Positions 43,466-54,829 of a stretch of 64,000 bases of DNA are shown here, piece after piece (position 1 is the stretch's first letter; every line of letters begins with the position of its first letter). Source of the stretch: Tridacna crocea (taxonomy: Eukaryota > Mollusca > Bivalvia > Cardiida > Cardiidae); contig OX031060.1 in the NCBI GenBank assembly GCA_943736015.1, positions 13,219,501-13,283,500 of the forward strand, in the 5' to 3' direction. A model generated the notes under the pieces. The model saw nothing but the letters and a program-made list of their open reading frames with translations, was not told where the DNA came from and ran no database searches. A program made the translations under genes and the position numbers.

Positions 43466-44602
43466 CCGTACTAAATGGATAAAACTTCGTCTTATTTCAA
43501 ATTCGAAGCAAAACGAATGTTTAACAAGTAATGATTTATTTCTGTTCTTTGAAAAGACAGCTTGTTACCAGCATTTTCCCTATTTCGTACAATTTTTCAA
43601 ACGAGATTTAATTTTTGTGCATCACTGATAGAGCTGAATTTTGATCTAGAGCTACTTTTGCTAGCCTCGATTCTGTTATTATTATGTCACTTATGATAAC
43701 CGATCTAGTATTATCTTAATATATAAAAAAAAGGGAGAAAAAGATGGGACGGGAACCCAGACTACATGCGGACATATCGCTCGTTACAACTCGGCCGATT
43801 CCGTACCTATAACCTCGTCTGTATAACGGTCGTTTCCATTTGAACTGTCAATCAAGTACATGTAATCTTATACATGTTGGCGCCTATGCTAGTCGTTTAG
43901 AAACGACATAAAAAAAAACCTCAATGAAGATCTTTCTATCTGTCGGTGAAAATTTCAATCACAAATCACAAACCATTTTAAAAAATGAATGTACGAACTG
44001 CTGGTCAGCTGTAATATAGTTAAAAAGCTTTCGATAGAAAATTTAGACTCAAGTTTTCTCTTTTCGAGGAGCCTTACAATTTTTAGAACGCTAAACGGGC
44101 TTGTTTTCCAAGGAGAGGATCGGCCATATCTAATTGAAAAAACTAAAATACTTCTCAACTATGTCTACAACAATCAGAAAATAGAGGCAACTGCTGGCTA
44201 GGTTGCTTTGAAACTGTGACCATTTAAGTTTTTTAATATTCATATTCAGATGCCTCGTAAGCCGTCTAATCTTTTTTAACCAACTACCTTGTTTGTAATG
44301 GGTTTTCTCTTAAAAAATTGTTTTTCTTGAGTCGCACAAGAGTTTCATTTTTTTTTATATTGCAACACCACTTACGTTGTTTATTTTTTTTTTAAACAAA
44401 AAATGCTTTCTTTTTATTTTCGTTTTTGACAGCACAAAAGTGTTTTTCGTCCTTCACATAATTATACAGTTAAACATGTGGAACAGACGTAAAAATTAAT
44501 AGATCTAATAATTAAAAAAACAAAAAACAAAAGAAAAACAGGTGTTACAACGTTTCGAAACGAACAAATTTTAAGTGCAAAATGTACTCTTAAAGATAAA
44601 TT
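43466..44602. other. Mostly unassigned
   Basis: A TTAA-family trace near 43560-43605. A 70-codon frame (43989-44198) follows an ATTTTTAG site but lacks the phase required by the exon at 43229. Confidence 0.35.
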
Positions 44603-44853
44603 TGTGACCCACCACGCAACAAAAGGACCATCTGGAAACTGCGAAAAGTGTCAACCCTAGTCAGACCGCGGGTATTGCGCAGGCTAACCAGGTCGACACT
44701 TTTCGTCTATGATATTTTCTGTAAGTGGTCACTTTACCTTGTTATACAACCATTTTTTAACTATCAACTGAAATTGGCCTGGACTATCTTTGATCTGTTA
44801 TCATCTAAATGATGTACAGAATCCCCAGATTGCCCCTTTTCGCGTGACTGGTC
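44603..44853. mobile_element. GTGACCC-ended palindromic element, copy 2
   Basis: TGTGACCCACCACGCAACAA and CGCGTGACTGGTC ends; GCGAAAAGTGTCAACCCTAG and GCAGGCTAACCAGGTCGACA centre; interior matches the inverse of 7233-7476. Confidence 0.65.
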
Positions 44854-44857
44854 TTAT

Positions 44858-45086
44858 TTAACTCATTACCAAACAACAATATTTTAGGCTTGTCCAAATT
44901 GAAAGTATTTGCAGACGACAAAATAAAAATGACTGAAAATTCGAAATTTGTTTTGTGAAGGATAGAAAACATTGTGGGAAAAGGGGAAAATGCTGTTTAC
45001 CAGCATTTTCTCCTTTTCCCACAATGTTTTCTAAAGGTTTCTTTCTCAGGGGCGTCAAAAGTAGGGATTGTGTGGTAATGGGTCAA
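44858..45086 (+). mobile_element. TTAA palindromic element
   Basis: Left TTAA, intact centre (GCTGTTTACCAGC loop), right border TCAA. Confidence 0.8.
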
Positions 45087-46349
45087 ACTCGTTTACAGCC
45101 AGTTTTCAACGGCTGCAACGTTTCACAGAACACGACAGATTGTAAATGCATTTCATGTTTTTCAACCCTTCCAAGAAGTCTATATATGTTGTGGTTTCCG
45201 GTTTTTAAATGAGGACAGATCCCACAAGTTTTTCAATCCTTTACACAGCACACATTGGTAATTGATCTGATACGCTATAACAAACTTCTGAATGGTCACT
45301 TTTGTTTCTCCTGTAAATTGGAGCAAGTAAACGAAATATTGATAAAAACAAATTGTGACATATATCTGGACCTTAAGCATGGAATTGTGATGAAAAAATT
45401 CTCGATCTGCCAACAGAAGGACTCTCTTTTTGGAAAAAAAAAAACAAGGAAAAAAAAAAAAGAAAAACTGGTTGTTTGCGCATGCGTGGTGTGTGCCAGG
45501 CAAAATAGTTTGAAAAAGAGAAGCGTAAAATACTGAATTTTGTAAGCCATAAGAAAAACTTGAAAATTATTTTCTTTGAAAAAAATGTAATAAAAAAAAA
45601 TAACAAGCTTTTCAAAACTATTTTTCAATTTACACTGTTGAGTGAATAAACGACAAATAAGTTTTTTTTTTTCGCGATAGAAATTGAATGGATTCTCTTT
45701 AGATTTTTGCTCAGGTATGTTTTCGAACTCGTCAATCATTCTGCAAAAAAATGAAACCAACAAAGTTGTCCTTTGTGTATGCAGCGGTCGCGAGAAAAGG
45801 TGTATGGGAAATTACAGCTTAAAGACGTTTTCTACAGTTTTGTGAAAATTTAATCCTTTCATAGAATTTTCTAATTCTTTCATATGTTGGGTAAAATTTA
45901 ATGGCAAACTCAAAAATAAAAAGAAAAAAGGTATGTTGGCGAGTTAGATTTTCTGCAAAATGGCAGTTTCTATGGTAACCGTTAGTATCAAAACATCTAA
46001 AATTACTATATCTTGATAAAAGACAGTAATACAGTGATAGAAAGTCTATTATAGAATGCAAATATTATTTTCCATTTTAATGTATTATTTCTTGATTCTG
46101 TATGAATGAAATAGTAATCTGATTCAAGGTATTGTCCGAACGATATGCAAGTACCTTCTTTCAGAAGAGTTACTGTCTGTTATTGTCTCCCTTGAAATCG
46201 CCAAAGTGATGTGCAGAAATTACTACCGAAAACGTCCTTTAAAGTGGCCGTTTAGAAGTTCGTTTCAGTGTATTTTCAAAGCTTAGCCATTCTTCACAAT
46301 TTCAAGTTTTAATGAGTTTTTTTTTCTCTCCTGTTGTAAAGATATATCC
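45087..46349. other. A/T-homopolymer-rich, no gene seen
   Basis: Poly-A and poly-T tracts generate Lys- or Phe-rich frames on both strands; no exon signals with coding character. Confidence 0.5.
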
Positions 46350-46405
46350 TTAACTCTAGCATACAAAAAAAAATTGGCTTGTCCAAGTCGAAAACATTTG
46401 CAGAC
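46350..46405 (+). mobile_element. Host TTAA element, left piece
   Basis: TTAACTCTAGCATAC, GGCTTGTCCAAGTCGAAA and CATTTGCAGAC, cut at GCAGAC. Continues at 62761. Combined length is about 234 bp less the duplication, normal for the family. Confidence 0.78.
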
Positions 46406-46726
46406 TATGGCGTGACAAACGTTGCAATATTCGATATCAAAATTTACATTCTAAAACGAAAAAATATTCATTCGAAAAAAAAATTTTCATTCGAAAACAA
46501 AAAAATATTCATTGGATAAAAATATATTTGTTCTAAACTTAAATTATATACATTCAATAAAAGATAAATATCGAATACAAAAAAAAAATTATCCAATGAA
46601 AAAAAAAAATTATCCAATGAAAAAAAAAATTTTGCAACATATAAAAATTTACAGACTGCAGTTGAAAAAATATTCATTCGATAATTGACCAATGAGATTT
46701 GGGAAAGCCCATCTAGTAACGGCTTA

Positions 46727-46765
46727 TTTGATTGGACAATGCTGTTGTTAGATTTCCAACATGGC
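46727..46765 (+). promoter_or_regulatory. CCAAT-box and start-site module, left copy
   Basis: TTTGATTGGAC (inverted CCAAT) lies 34 bp upstream of the ATG, with GATTTCCAACATGGC around the start. AACATGGC resembles a YY1-type initiator site. The same two blocks with the same 13-bp spacer length occur at the other end of the element. Confidence 0.5.
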
Positions 46766-46809
46766 TACGCAACAGACGCTAGCTGCCCACCAGAATATAG
46801 ATCTATTCA
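46761..46809 (+). CDS. Element-borne gene, exon 1
   Basis: The start codon sits in the context TTCCAACATGGC and opens MATQQTLAAHQNIDLF, then the donor TTCA|GTAAGT, phase 1 out. It lies inside the left inverted repeat of the 16.4-kb element. The same CCAAT-box spacing and AACATGGC start recur in the right repeat. Exon 2 at 48549 starts with exactly the phase needed. The product family is not recognised. Confidence 0.6.
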
Positions 46810-47210
46810 GTAAGTGGAAAATTATTTATTTCATTTAATTTCTGTAGAAAAGTTGTAATTGTTGAATTATTTCAAATGGATGACATAAATGCTAATGTAT
46901 GACATGAACGTTTGTTGTGGAAGCAGTGGCATTTACTTTTCGCCATAAGAATTAGAGCGGCGAAAGTTCACCGGAATGCACCGGAAACCATTTAAGTTAC
47001 TGGATTTAATTGAAACATCTACCTACCGCGACGGACAGAAATTCGGAATGCACTTGCATTAGAAGTTGCATTGAATTCTGAACACCTTCTAAATCACATG
47101 AGTTATGCTCTTGCAAAATGGGACTTAATGAATGTACAAAGCTATGTTCTGTTAAAGAATTGATTCTATAAAAGTACTTTAAATTTTGTAGAAATATTTC
47201 CAAGCTTTAT

Positions 47211-47390
47211 CTCATTTACTAACCGACAATATTTTAGGCTTGTCCAAATCGAAAGCATTTGTAGACTGAAACTTTGAAATTTGTTTTGTAAATGGTAGAA
47301 AACATTGTGTGAAGAGGAGAAAATGCTGGTTAACAGCATTTTCTTCTTTTTCCGCAATGTTTTCCAAAGTAGGGATTGTGTGTACTCTCA
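47211..47390 (+). mobile_element. TTAA palindromic element, right end deleted
   Basis: TCATTTACTAACCGACAATA, GCTGGTTAACAGC centre, then a direct jump to GTAGGGATTGTGTG. Confidence 0.68.
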
Positions 47391-47808
47391 ATAATGAGAT
47401 GCTACAGTGATCTTTTTCATATTTGGACATTTATTGTACACTGTACCATCTCAAGTCCATCGTAAATTTAACTGATTAAATGCAGGGTTTTCTCTTATGT
47501 TCAGCATTTTTTAAGAGTTCAAACTTGTACACAAAATCTGTGCCGAACTTTCAACTGATTTTGTCTTGATTGTCTCTGTACCAGTCCAGTCAGTGCTAGA
47601 ACAGCCAAATCTCAAGTACAATTAAAGATTTGGAAACTTTTAACCCAATGACTGCCATACTTTAAAGTGATCTTAAGGAGTTCAACTCGCCAGCATTTTT
47701 CAGGGATTTGTTCACCTTCAAATTTTTGGTGGCTACTTAAAGTCTAACCAGTTTAGTTTTTGTTGGTTGAATATGATGCTGTGTAAACACCCATTGTTTA
47801 GAAAAACT

Positions 47809-48038
47809 TTAATTCTTTACTGCACAATCCCAAGTTTTAGTGACCCAAAGCAAAAAGACATTTGAAATGTGGGAAAAGAAGAAATACTGTTAACCAGTTT
47901 TTTTCTCCAATTACATGTACCACAATGTTCTCTATCCTTCCCAAAACAATTTGCAATTTTTGAGTCACATTTATTTTGTCATCTGTAGACTCTTTTTATT
48001 TGGTCTAGGTTAAATTTTGTTGTTTGGAAAAGGGTTAA
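47809..48038 (-). mobile_element. TTAA palindromic element
   Basis: TTAATTCTTTACTGCACAAT at left, TGGAAAAGGGTTAA at right; left arm partly deleted. Confidence 0.72.
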
Positions 48039-48043
48039 ACATG

Positions 48044-48485
48044 TATACATGAGCCATGATCAAGCAAAAAGGAGCTAAAGGTATCTCTATGATCCATGCA
48101 TGATACCCAGCAAGTCATCACATAATTGTGAATCAGTAATATCCGTCCTTATTTAACAACATTTTTATCCTTTACAACACAATCCCAACTTTGTGCTACA
48201 AGGAGAAAATGCTAGAAACCAGCGTTTTCTCCTTTCCCCACAGTTTCTACCCATTGGAAAAACAAATCACCATTTTAACAACATTTAATTTGCTGTCTGC
48301 AAATGCTTTCAGTTTGGACCTGTGTAAAATTTTGTTGTTTGGTAAAGAGTTTATCACAAGGTAGACTGGTCCTTGAACACACAGAAAATTTGACAAATGG
48401 CAAAATTTTTCAGACCAGGTAAGCCTAGGTCAAGACATTTTGTAGATGCATTAGGTCCCTTTCTGCAAAAGCATGGTTCATATAC
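48044..48485. mobile_element. GGCTGACC element interrupted by a TTAA element
   Basis: ACATGAGCCATGATCAAG, GCAAGTCATCACATAATTG on the left and GTAAGCCTAGGTCAAGACAT, GCAAAAGCATGGTTCAT on the right, with a TTAA-family copy at 48167-48353 between. Confidence 0.5.
48167..48353 (-). mobile_element. TTAA palindromic element, short left side
   Basis: ATCCTTTACAACACAATCCC, AAGGAGAAAATGCTAGAAAC and CAGCGTTTTCTCCTTTCCCC, GGTAAAGAGTTTA. Confidence 0.65.
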
Positions 48486-48548
48486 ATGTATATATATCTG
48501 TATATGGACACACACAGATGTATTTCATTTATATTTTTGCTCTTGCAG

Positions 48549-48761
48549 GTAGATGCATTTATGTAGATTCTGCACTAAATAATCGGGGTGTTTTCATTGA
48601 AATATGTGGTGGTATGCTGGACAAAGACGGTACAGTTGCAATTCAGAAATGCAACAGGACTGAAATATATTGAAGGTGTAGATAGGGTTGCAGTCCATTC
48701 AACTGGAACCAATTTTGCCATTCCTGAAAATGTTGAGGGACTTGTTGTGATAGAACTGTTG
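48549..48761 (+). pseudogene. Element-borne gene, exon 2, frameshifted
   Basis: The exon lies between acceptor TGCTCTTGCAG and donor CTGTTG|GTAAGA. In the frame dictated by exon 1 it encodes RCIYVDSALNNRGVFIEICG and runs on to about 48648 before a TGA at 48671. The adjacent frame then continues coding-like to the donor (NATGLKYIEGVDRVAVHSTG, then NFAIPENVEGLVVIELL). Both halves look conserved, so a single-base frameshift around 48640-48650, or a sequence error, is the simplest reading. The second half exits in phase 0, which fits the last exon. Confidence 0.6.
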
Positions 48762-48859
48762 GTAAGATGCCATGCTATTTTCAATTTCCAAGTGTACTTT
48801 TTGTCGCGATTGTGTACCATACTTTTGTGAAGAAAACTGTAAAAGAGTCTTATTATGTC

Positions 48860-49384
48860 ATGGGCGGATCCAGACTGGGGGACCGGGGGTCTGGACCCCC
48901 GGAATTTTGGCAAAAATGTGGTTATCAGATTTATGAAATGGTGCTGGTTTGATATTGCACAGCATTTATGTAAAATAGAGTCATAAATTTAAAAAAAAAA
49001 GTTCTGAATGTGGAGACCTCCTCATGGTTAGAACTCGAAATGTTGACTTTTCTTGTTAACCCATTACCACACAATCCCTACTTTTGACGCCCCTGAGAAA
49101 GAAGCCTTTTAAAAACACTGTGGGAAAAGGAGAAAATGCTGGTAACCAGCATTTTCTCCTTTTCCCACAATGTTTTCTACTCTTCCCAGAACAAATTTCA
49201 ATTTTTCAGTCACCTTTATTTTGTCGTCTGCAAATGCTTTCAATTTGGACCAGTCTAAAATTTTCTCGTGTGGTAAAGAGTTAACAGCTTACATCCACTG
49301 AAATCCGGAAATCAAAGTATCATATGATAAGATGAGTGCGTTTTCGGTGGGATCCCCCCTGAGAAAGATATCTGGATCCGCGCA
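48860..49384 (+). mobile_element. GGCGGATCC-ended element, copy 1, with a TTAA element inside
   Basis: TGGGCGGATCCAGACTGGGG at left, GATATCTGGATCCGCGC at right. The 49056-49284 copy lies within it. Flanking host text matches 61222-61530 inverted. Confidence 0.75.
49056..49284 (-). mobile_element. TTAA palindromic element with an empty-site comparison
   Basis: Full copy. The related host repeat at 61222-61530 lacks it: TTTTCTTG-TTAA[insert]TTAA-CAGCTTAC here against TTTTCTTG-TAAA-CGGCTTAC there. This fixes the insertion boundary at TTAA. Confidence 0.88.
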
Positions 49385-49966
49385 TGTATGTTATGGCACC
49401 AGTCATCCTTCTGCCCATCTGTCCTTCCAGGAGCAATTTCTTGTGAGCACAACTCCAACAGTTTCCATTGGAATAAGTTTAAACATAGCAGTATGAGTCT
49501 ATGATGTGTAGTTGTGCATGGGACTTTTTTCTTTTCGTTCTGTTCATGAGGTCTAGAGTTATCTGCCCTTTAATTCTGAAATTAACAATTTGACTGACAA
49601 GCCCCTTGCGGTGTACTATGGGCTGCTTTGCAAAACCCTTGTCTTTGAAATGTAATAGAAATTTTGCGAATTGTCAAATTGAGCTATTCATTGTGTAATT
49701 TCAGGTATTTGAATTTGACATTTTTGAAATTATATATGATGGCTTAATTGTGATTTTTATGGCATGCTCTTAGGCAGCAAACCTTGTGCTTTTCATTCGG
49801 GTGAAAATAAATGTATCTGAAGAAAGTCAGTCTGGTGATTCTTTACCTGGACAATGGTATAAAATGGATTAAATATACCGGTAGATTGTCATGTGGTAAA
49901 ATACTCTCCACATTATGCTGGCACTATCTAAAAAGTAATGTCAATGTACTTTCATTTCTATTGTAG
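49385..49966. other. Intron of element-borne gene
   Basis: No repeat recognised; ends with the polypyrimidine tract before the last exon. Confidence 0.45.
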
Positions 49967-50068
49967 ATGCTACTGGAGATGTATCGATGGAACAACCTAC
50001 TGACTTTCTGGACAGGCATGGGATTTCATAAAAGATTAGAAATAAATTTCATCAACTATATTGATTGA
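49967..50068 (+). CDS. Element-borne gene, last exon
   Basis: After acceptor TTTCTATTGTAG the frame encodes a tryptophan-rich segment (EMYRWNNLLTFWTGMGFHKR) and ends INYID-TGA at 50066-50068. It is phase 0 in, matching the second-half frame of exon 2. The full product would be about 120 residues and soluble. I recognise no family. Confidence 0.58.
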   Translation: MLLEMYRWNNLLTFWTGMGFHKRLEINFINYID

Positions 50069-50199
50069 TTGCTTGTGACTCACACTTTGGCCATAACCTG
50101 GAGAGTCAATACAGGAACTTTTTACTAGAAGATGAAAATGGCTTTAATTTTGGATGGAGATTTTCACCTGGTACAGAAAAACAGACTTACAAGACAGGG

Positions 50200-50430
50200 T
50201 TATCCCCTCTCCCAACCCTTTTCCCGGTTTTTCATGGCCCGGAGTTAGAGACATTTTGTAAACATTGTGGGAAAAGGAGAAAAAACTGGTAACCAGCATT
50301 TTCTCCTTTTCCAACAGTGTTTTCTACCCTTTCCTAAACAATTTTCAGTTTTTGAGTCACATGAATTTTGTTATCTGCAAATGCTTTCAAGTTGGACCAG
50401 TCTAGAATTTTGTTGTTTGGGAAAGGATTA
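50200..50430 (-). mobile_element. TTAA palindromic element, borders decayed
   Basis: CTCTCCCAACCCTTTTCCCG, AACTGGTAACCAGC centre, GTTTGGGAAAGGATTAG. About 130 bp after the element gene's stop codon. Confidence 0.68.
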
Positions 50431-50529
50431 GAAACTAGGTCACCTGGTTAAATTTTAGATAAACTCTGTATATCCTAGATACCAAGTGTTATGTTCAATA
50501 CTTATGAAAGTTGGTAAGAATATACGTCT

Positions 50530-50762
50530 TGACTCCTTATCACACAATCCCACCTTTTTACAGCACTGAGAGAGAAGGCATTTGGCAGTGTAGTGAGAAA
50601 AGGAGAAAATGCTTGTAACCGGCATTTTTCCCTTTCCACAATGTTTCCTAGTCTTCACAAGAGACAAGACAAATTTCCCTTTTTGTTTAATATTTATTTT
50701 ATCATCTGCAAATGCTTTCCAATTGAACCAGTCTAGAATTTTGTTATTCAGTAAAGAGTTAA
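50530..50762 (-). mobile_element. TTAA palindromic element
   Basis: TCCTTATCACACAATCCC at left, AATGCTTGTAACCGGCAT centre, CAGTAAAGAGTTAA at right. Confidence 0.7.
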
Positions 50763-50959
50763 TGAGAACTCTAACGAGATATAAAATGGGTCACATAGGG
50801 TCAAAAACTAGGTCACTGAGATGGACTCTTGAAAAACCTTCTGTCCATACTCGGAAAAGGCTGTTTCTCTTTGGCTGGGCAGATTATTTTTTGTTGATGT
50901 TTTGAATGACTGTTCACCTGTAACAATCAATATTTGGGTCATAACTGAACATAATGAGT

Positions 50960-51245
50960 TAAATAAAAATAGCCATCCTCTGTGAAAAAGGCTTGATGCA
51001 CTAGCAAAAAAGCAATGAGACATGTCAGTCTGTGTATCTAAGCATGGGTCGGAGCATTTCATTATTTGTGTTTTTTTCTGCACGCTCATGGACCACTCCA
51101 CCTCATGGTGCACTCAGTTATTGGAAAAAAATGATTATATGGATCCTTTATCATGGGCCCATAAATATGTGATTACTTGTTTGGCACATTTGATCTCTCG
51201 GATGCTCTAATTTCCCTTTGCTAGAGCATAGATCATTTCTTTGTT
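50960..51245. mobile_element. GGCTGACC element, diverged
   Basis: ATAGCCATCCTCTGTGAAAA at left and GCTAGAGCATAGATCATTTC at right; CATGTCAGTCTGTG is the palindrome remnant; GTGATTACTTGTTTGGC shared. Confidence 0.5.
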
Positions 51246-51259
51246 ATTTGTGCAGAGTT

Positions 51260-51423
51260 TAATCAGCCTATACAACAGAATCCCATGTTTTAACAACCCA
51301 GGAGAAAGTATGTCGTGTTGGGAGGAAAATGAAAATGCTGTTTATTTGCCTTTCTTTCTTATCCCACAATGTTTCAAAAGATGGCTACCTCAGGGTCTTT
51401 GAAATATGGGATTGCTTATTGTA
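51260..51423 (-). mobile_element. TTAA palindromic element, strongly diverged
   Basis: TTAATCAGCCTATACAACAG, AACCCAGGAGAAAG, GAAAATGAAAATGCTG and TCTTATCCCACAATG; no right border. Confidence 0.45.
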
Positions 51424-51450
51424 GTGTAAGTTTTACATGTACATGTAATT

Positions 51451-52964
51451 ATGCCCCCCTTTCGAAGAAATGGGGGTATATTGCTTTGCACTTGTCGGTC
51501 GGTAGGTCGGTCGGTCCGTAGACCAAGTTTGTCCGAAGCATAACTCAAAAATCATTTCAGGTATCATCTTGAAACTTCATAGGTAGATAGATCTCATTAA
51601 GGAGAAGTGCAGTGCACAAGAACCATAACTCTGCCCATCATATTTTTGGAGTTATTGCCCTTTGTTGATTTTCATACTTAATTTTTGTCCGGAGCATAAC
51701 TCAAAAAGTATTTCAGGTATCATCTTGAAACTACATAGGTGGATAGATCTCAGTAAGGAGAAGTGCAGTGCACAAGAACAACAACTCTGCCCATCATATT
51801 TTTGGAGTTATTGCCCTTTGTTGATTTTCATACTTAATTTTTGTCCAGAGCATAACTCAAAAAGTATTTTAGGTATCACCTTGAAACTTCATAGGTGGAT
51901 AGATCTCATTAAGGAGAAGTGCAGTGCACAAGTACCATAACTCTGCCCATCATATTTTTGGAGTTATTGCCCTTTGTTGATTTTCATACTTAATTTTTGT
52001 CCGTAGCATAACTCAAAAAGTATTTCAGGTATCACCTTGAAACCTTATATTTGAAAAGATCTTATTAAGGAGAAGTGCAGTGCACAAGAACCATAACTCT
52101 GCCTGTCATATTTTTGGAGTTATTGCTCTTTGTTGATTTTCAGACTTAATTTTTGTCCAGAGCATAACTCAAAAAGTATTTCAGGTATCATCTTGAAACT
52201 ACATAGGTGGATAGATCTCATTAAAGAAAAGTGCAGTGCACAAGAACAACAACTCTACCCATCATATTTATGGAGTTATTGCCTTTTGTTGATTTTCATA
52301 CTTAATTTTTGTCCGGAGCATAAATCTAAAAGTATTTCAGGTATTATCTTAAAACCTCATAGGTGGATAGATCTCACTAAGGAGAAGTGCAGTGCACAAG
52401 TACCATAACTCTGCCCATCATATTTTTGGAGTTATTGCCCTTTGTTGATTTTCATACTTAATTTTTGTCTGGAGCATAACTCAAAAAGTATTTCAGGGAT
52501 CACCTTGAAACCTCATAGGTGGATTAACCTTATTAAGGAGAAGTGCAGTGCACAAGAACCATAACTCTGCCCATTATATTTTTGGAGCTTTTGCCCTTTG
52601 TTGATTTTCATGCTTAATTTTTGTCCAGAGCATAACTCAAAAGGTTTTTCAGGTATAATCTTGAAACTTTATATGTGGATAGATCTTATTCAGGAGAAGT
52701 GCATTGCACAAGAACCATAACTCTGCCCATTATATTTTTGCAATTACTGCCCTTTGTTGATTTTCGTACTTATTTTTTTTCCGGAGCATAACTCAAAAAG
52801 TATGCGAGGTAAAGTCATGAAACTTTAAAAGTTGATAGTTCACATAAATGGGAAGTACAGTGCCCAAGAATTGTTAATTTATCATTTTGAGTAATTACCC
52901 TTTGTTCGTTTTTACACTTTGAATGTAAGAGTTTATAATCACATTGGATGCCATTAGGGGGGCA
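51451..52964 (+). mobile_element. ATGCCCCC-ended element with a 156-bp tandem array
   Basis: ATGCCCCCCTTTCG at left and AGGGGGGCAT at right as short inverted ends. After (GGTCGGTC)n come about 8.5 units of 156 bp with AGCATAACTCAAAAAGTATT, CACAAGAACCATAACTCTGC and TTGGAGTTATTGCCCTTTGT. The 92-residue open frames in it are by-products of the array. Confidence 0.82.
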
Positions 52965-53112
52965 TACATGTTTTACAAATATCTCTTGTTGAATTGGTAA
53001 AGCCACCAATCAGAAAATAGGTAACTGGGTCTAATCTCGGGAAAACTTTGTGTACACTCTACAGGCCACATTGTCAATCTTATTCTCATGTAACTTTGTC
53101 AGAATATTTTCC

Positions 53113-53342
53113 TTAACCCTTTACCACACAACAAAATTTTAGATCTGTCGAAATTAAAAGCATTTGTAGATAAGAGTTTTAACATGGCTCATATGAAATG
53201 ATTTTTCTTTGATAGGGTAGAAAACATTGTGAGAAAAGGAGAAAATGCTGGTAACCAGCATTTTCTCCTTTTCCCACAATGTTTTCAAAAGCCTTCTCTT
53301 TCAGGGGGTGTTAAAAGTACTCATCGTGTTGCAAAGGGTTAA
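53113..53342 (+). mobile_element. TTAA palindromic element
   Basis: Both TTAA borders, intact GCTGGTAACCAGC palindrome. Confidence 0.82.
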
Positions 53343-53499
53343 TGATATCCTAGATGAGTTTAAAGTGGGTCATGTTGGGTTAAAAAAACTGTCACTAAGT
53401 CAAGTCCTAGAAAAACCTTGTATACACTCTAATGGCCACTTTTTCAGTCTGATACTCATGTCTTGGAAGTGATTGGAAATGGGGCATGTGTGGTCAAAA

Positions 53500-53660
53500 A
53501 GGCTCAGGTGAGCAACTTCAGGGCCATCATGGCCCTCTTGTTTCTGAAAAGAAAAAGTCTGAATTGGCCAAGCCAGTGATCAAATCAGTGACTCCCTGTT
53601 CTCAAGCTTGCAGGCTATCAACCGAGCTATGGGTGCTTGGCACACATTGTGTCAAAAGAA
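53500..53660 (-). repeat. SINE fragment beside an AGGGCC palindrome
   Basis: AGGGCCATCATGGCCCT at 53520, then minus-strand box A TAGCTCGGTTGATAGCCTG and a GATTTGATCACTGG box-B-like end (53575-53640). Confidence 0.5.
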
Positions 53661-53689
53661 AGGTCACAAGGTCAAAAAGTATCAGTATC

Positions 53690-54310
53690 TACTGGATGGA
53701 TTTTAGTCAAAGTTCATGGGAAGTTCCATTATGAAGTCAAGATGTGCATATTATAATTTGGCTACAGTTCAATGATTTTCAAAGGAGTTATGGCCCTTCC
53801 ATGATTTTTCTTTTGTCGGCTCTATTTCTCAATAACTACAGGATAGATTTCAGTCAATCAGACTTAACCCTTTCCCAGACAGCAAATTTGGGACCAGACC
53901 AAATTCAAAGCATTTTGCCGATGACAAATTAACAGTTGCTTAAAAGATGATTTTTCTATATGATAGGGTAGAAAACATTGTGGGAAAAGGAGAAAATGCT
54001 GGTTACCAGCATTTTCTCCTTTTCCCACAATGTTTCCAAAAGGCTTCTATACCTTTCCTGTAAAAACCAGGGATTGTTTGGGAAAGGGTTAATAGGAAGT
54101 TTTATCATGAAGTGAAGATGTGCATATTATAATTTTGTTACAGTTGAATAATTTCTAAACGAGTTATGGCCCTTTCTTGATTTTTTTCTCCGGTCCATTA
54201 CTCAGTATCTATCAGATGGATTGCAGTCAAACTTTATGGGAAGTTTATATATGAAGCTAAGATGTGCATATTATAATTTGGCAACAAGTTAATGATTTTC
54301 AAAATTTTAC
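53690..54310 (+). repeat. 165-bp tandem repeat interrupted by a TTAA element
   Basis: Three diverged units with AAGATGTGCATATTATAATT, GAGTTATGGCCCTTYCWTGA and GATGGATTNCAGTCAAAC; the 53864-54092 copy lies between units. Confidence 0.7.
53864..54092 (+). mobile_element. TTAA palindromic element
   Basis: Full, nearly perfect palindrome and both borders; target is inside the tandem repeat. Confidence 0.85.
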
Positions 54311-54829
54311 ATTACTATAACATGGTGGCATATTTTAGCCATAAGATACAATATACATGTGACTATCATGATTATTTTAGAACACTATTGTGATTAATCA
54401 TAGTTTCCTAGAAATTTCATCAAGTTAAAATGAAAAGATAATATTCCCAAGAAACTTTGATATATCGCAATACATGTAGTTTTCTAAAATAATCATGAAA
54501 GCTATCTTGTATTTCGTGGCAGATTAATGCCAGTATACTGTATTACTTAGGCAAATTTTGTTTATAACTACTGTAGTAAAAGGGCACCCAGTTCCTTATC
54601 TAACTCCTTAGTGGCTCTCAAATTAAAAAAAGTCAAAGATGCCATAACCAGGGAAAGGGTTGAAGGGAGGTGTGGGTATTTTAGTCAAGATTTCACAATA
54701 TCATTTTTTCTTATTAAGTTCTGTTGATTTTCATATATTAAGTCCACATGGCAAAAGGTTTAGCCTTAAACTTTTTGGTCTGCGAGTTAAATACTTTTAG
54801 ACCAATTTGGTAATGAATAAGAAACCTTA

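Larger units (their letters stand above)
46406..46990 (+). repeat. Left terminal inverted repeat of the 16.4-kb element
   Basis: The outer 55 bp are nearly identical to the right end. The next 210 bp are A-tract rich with repeated ATTCATTCGAAA and TTATCCAATGAAA blocks. Then come a CCAAT box, exon 1 with donor, and an ACCGGAATGCACCGG patch at about 46970. Offsets agree with the right repeat within about 15 bp. Confidence 0.7.

Noticed and set aside
43989..44201. Terminal exon for the 42974 gene
   Set aside because: Phase does not match the exon ending at 43229 and no domain is recognised.
45255..45763. Lys-rich and Phe-rich frames of 93-155 codons
   Set aside because: Driven by poly-A/poly-T tracts; no splice or start support.
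49084..49284. Recurrent short proteins with KGENAGNQHFLLFPQCF-like text
   Set aside because: Translations of the TTAA palindromic element that recur at many copies; repeat artefacts, not genes.
51662..52408. Pairs of 92-codon frames with FCPEHNSKSISG text
   Set aside because: Generated by the 156-bp tandem array.
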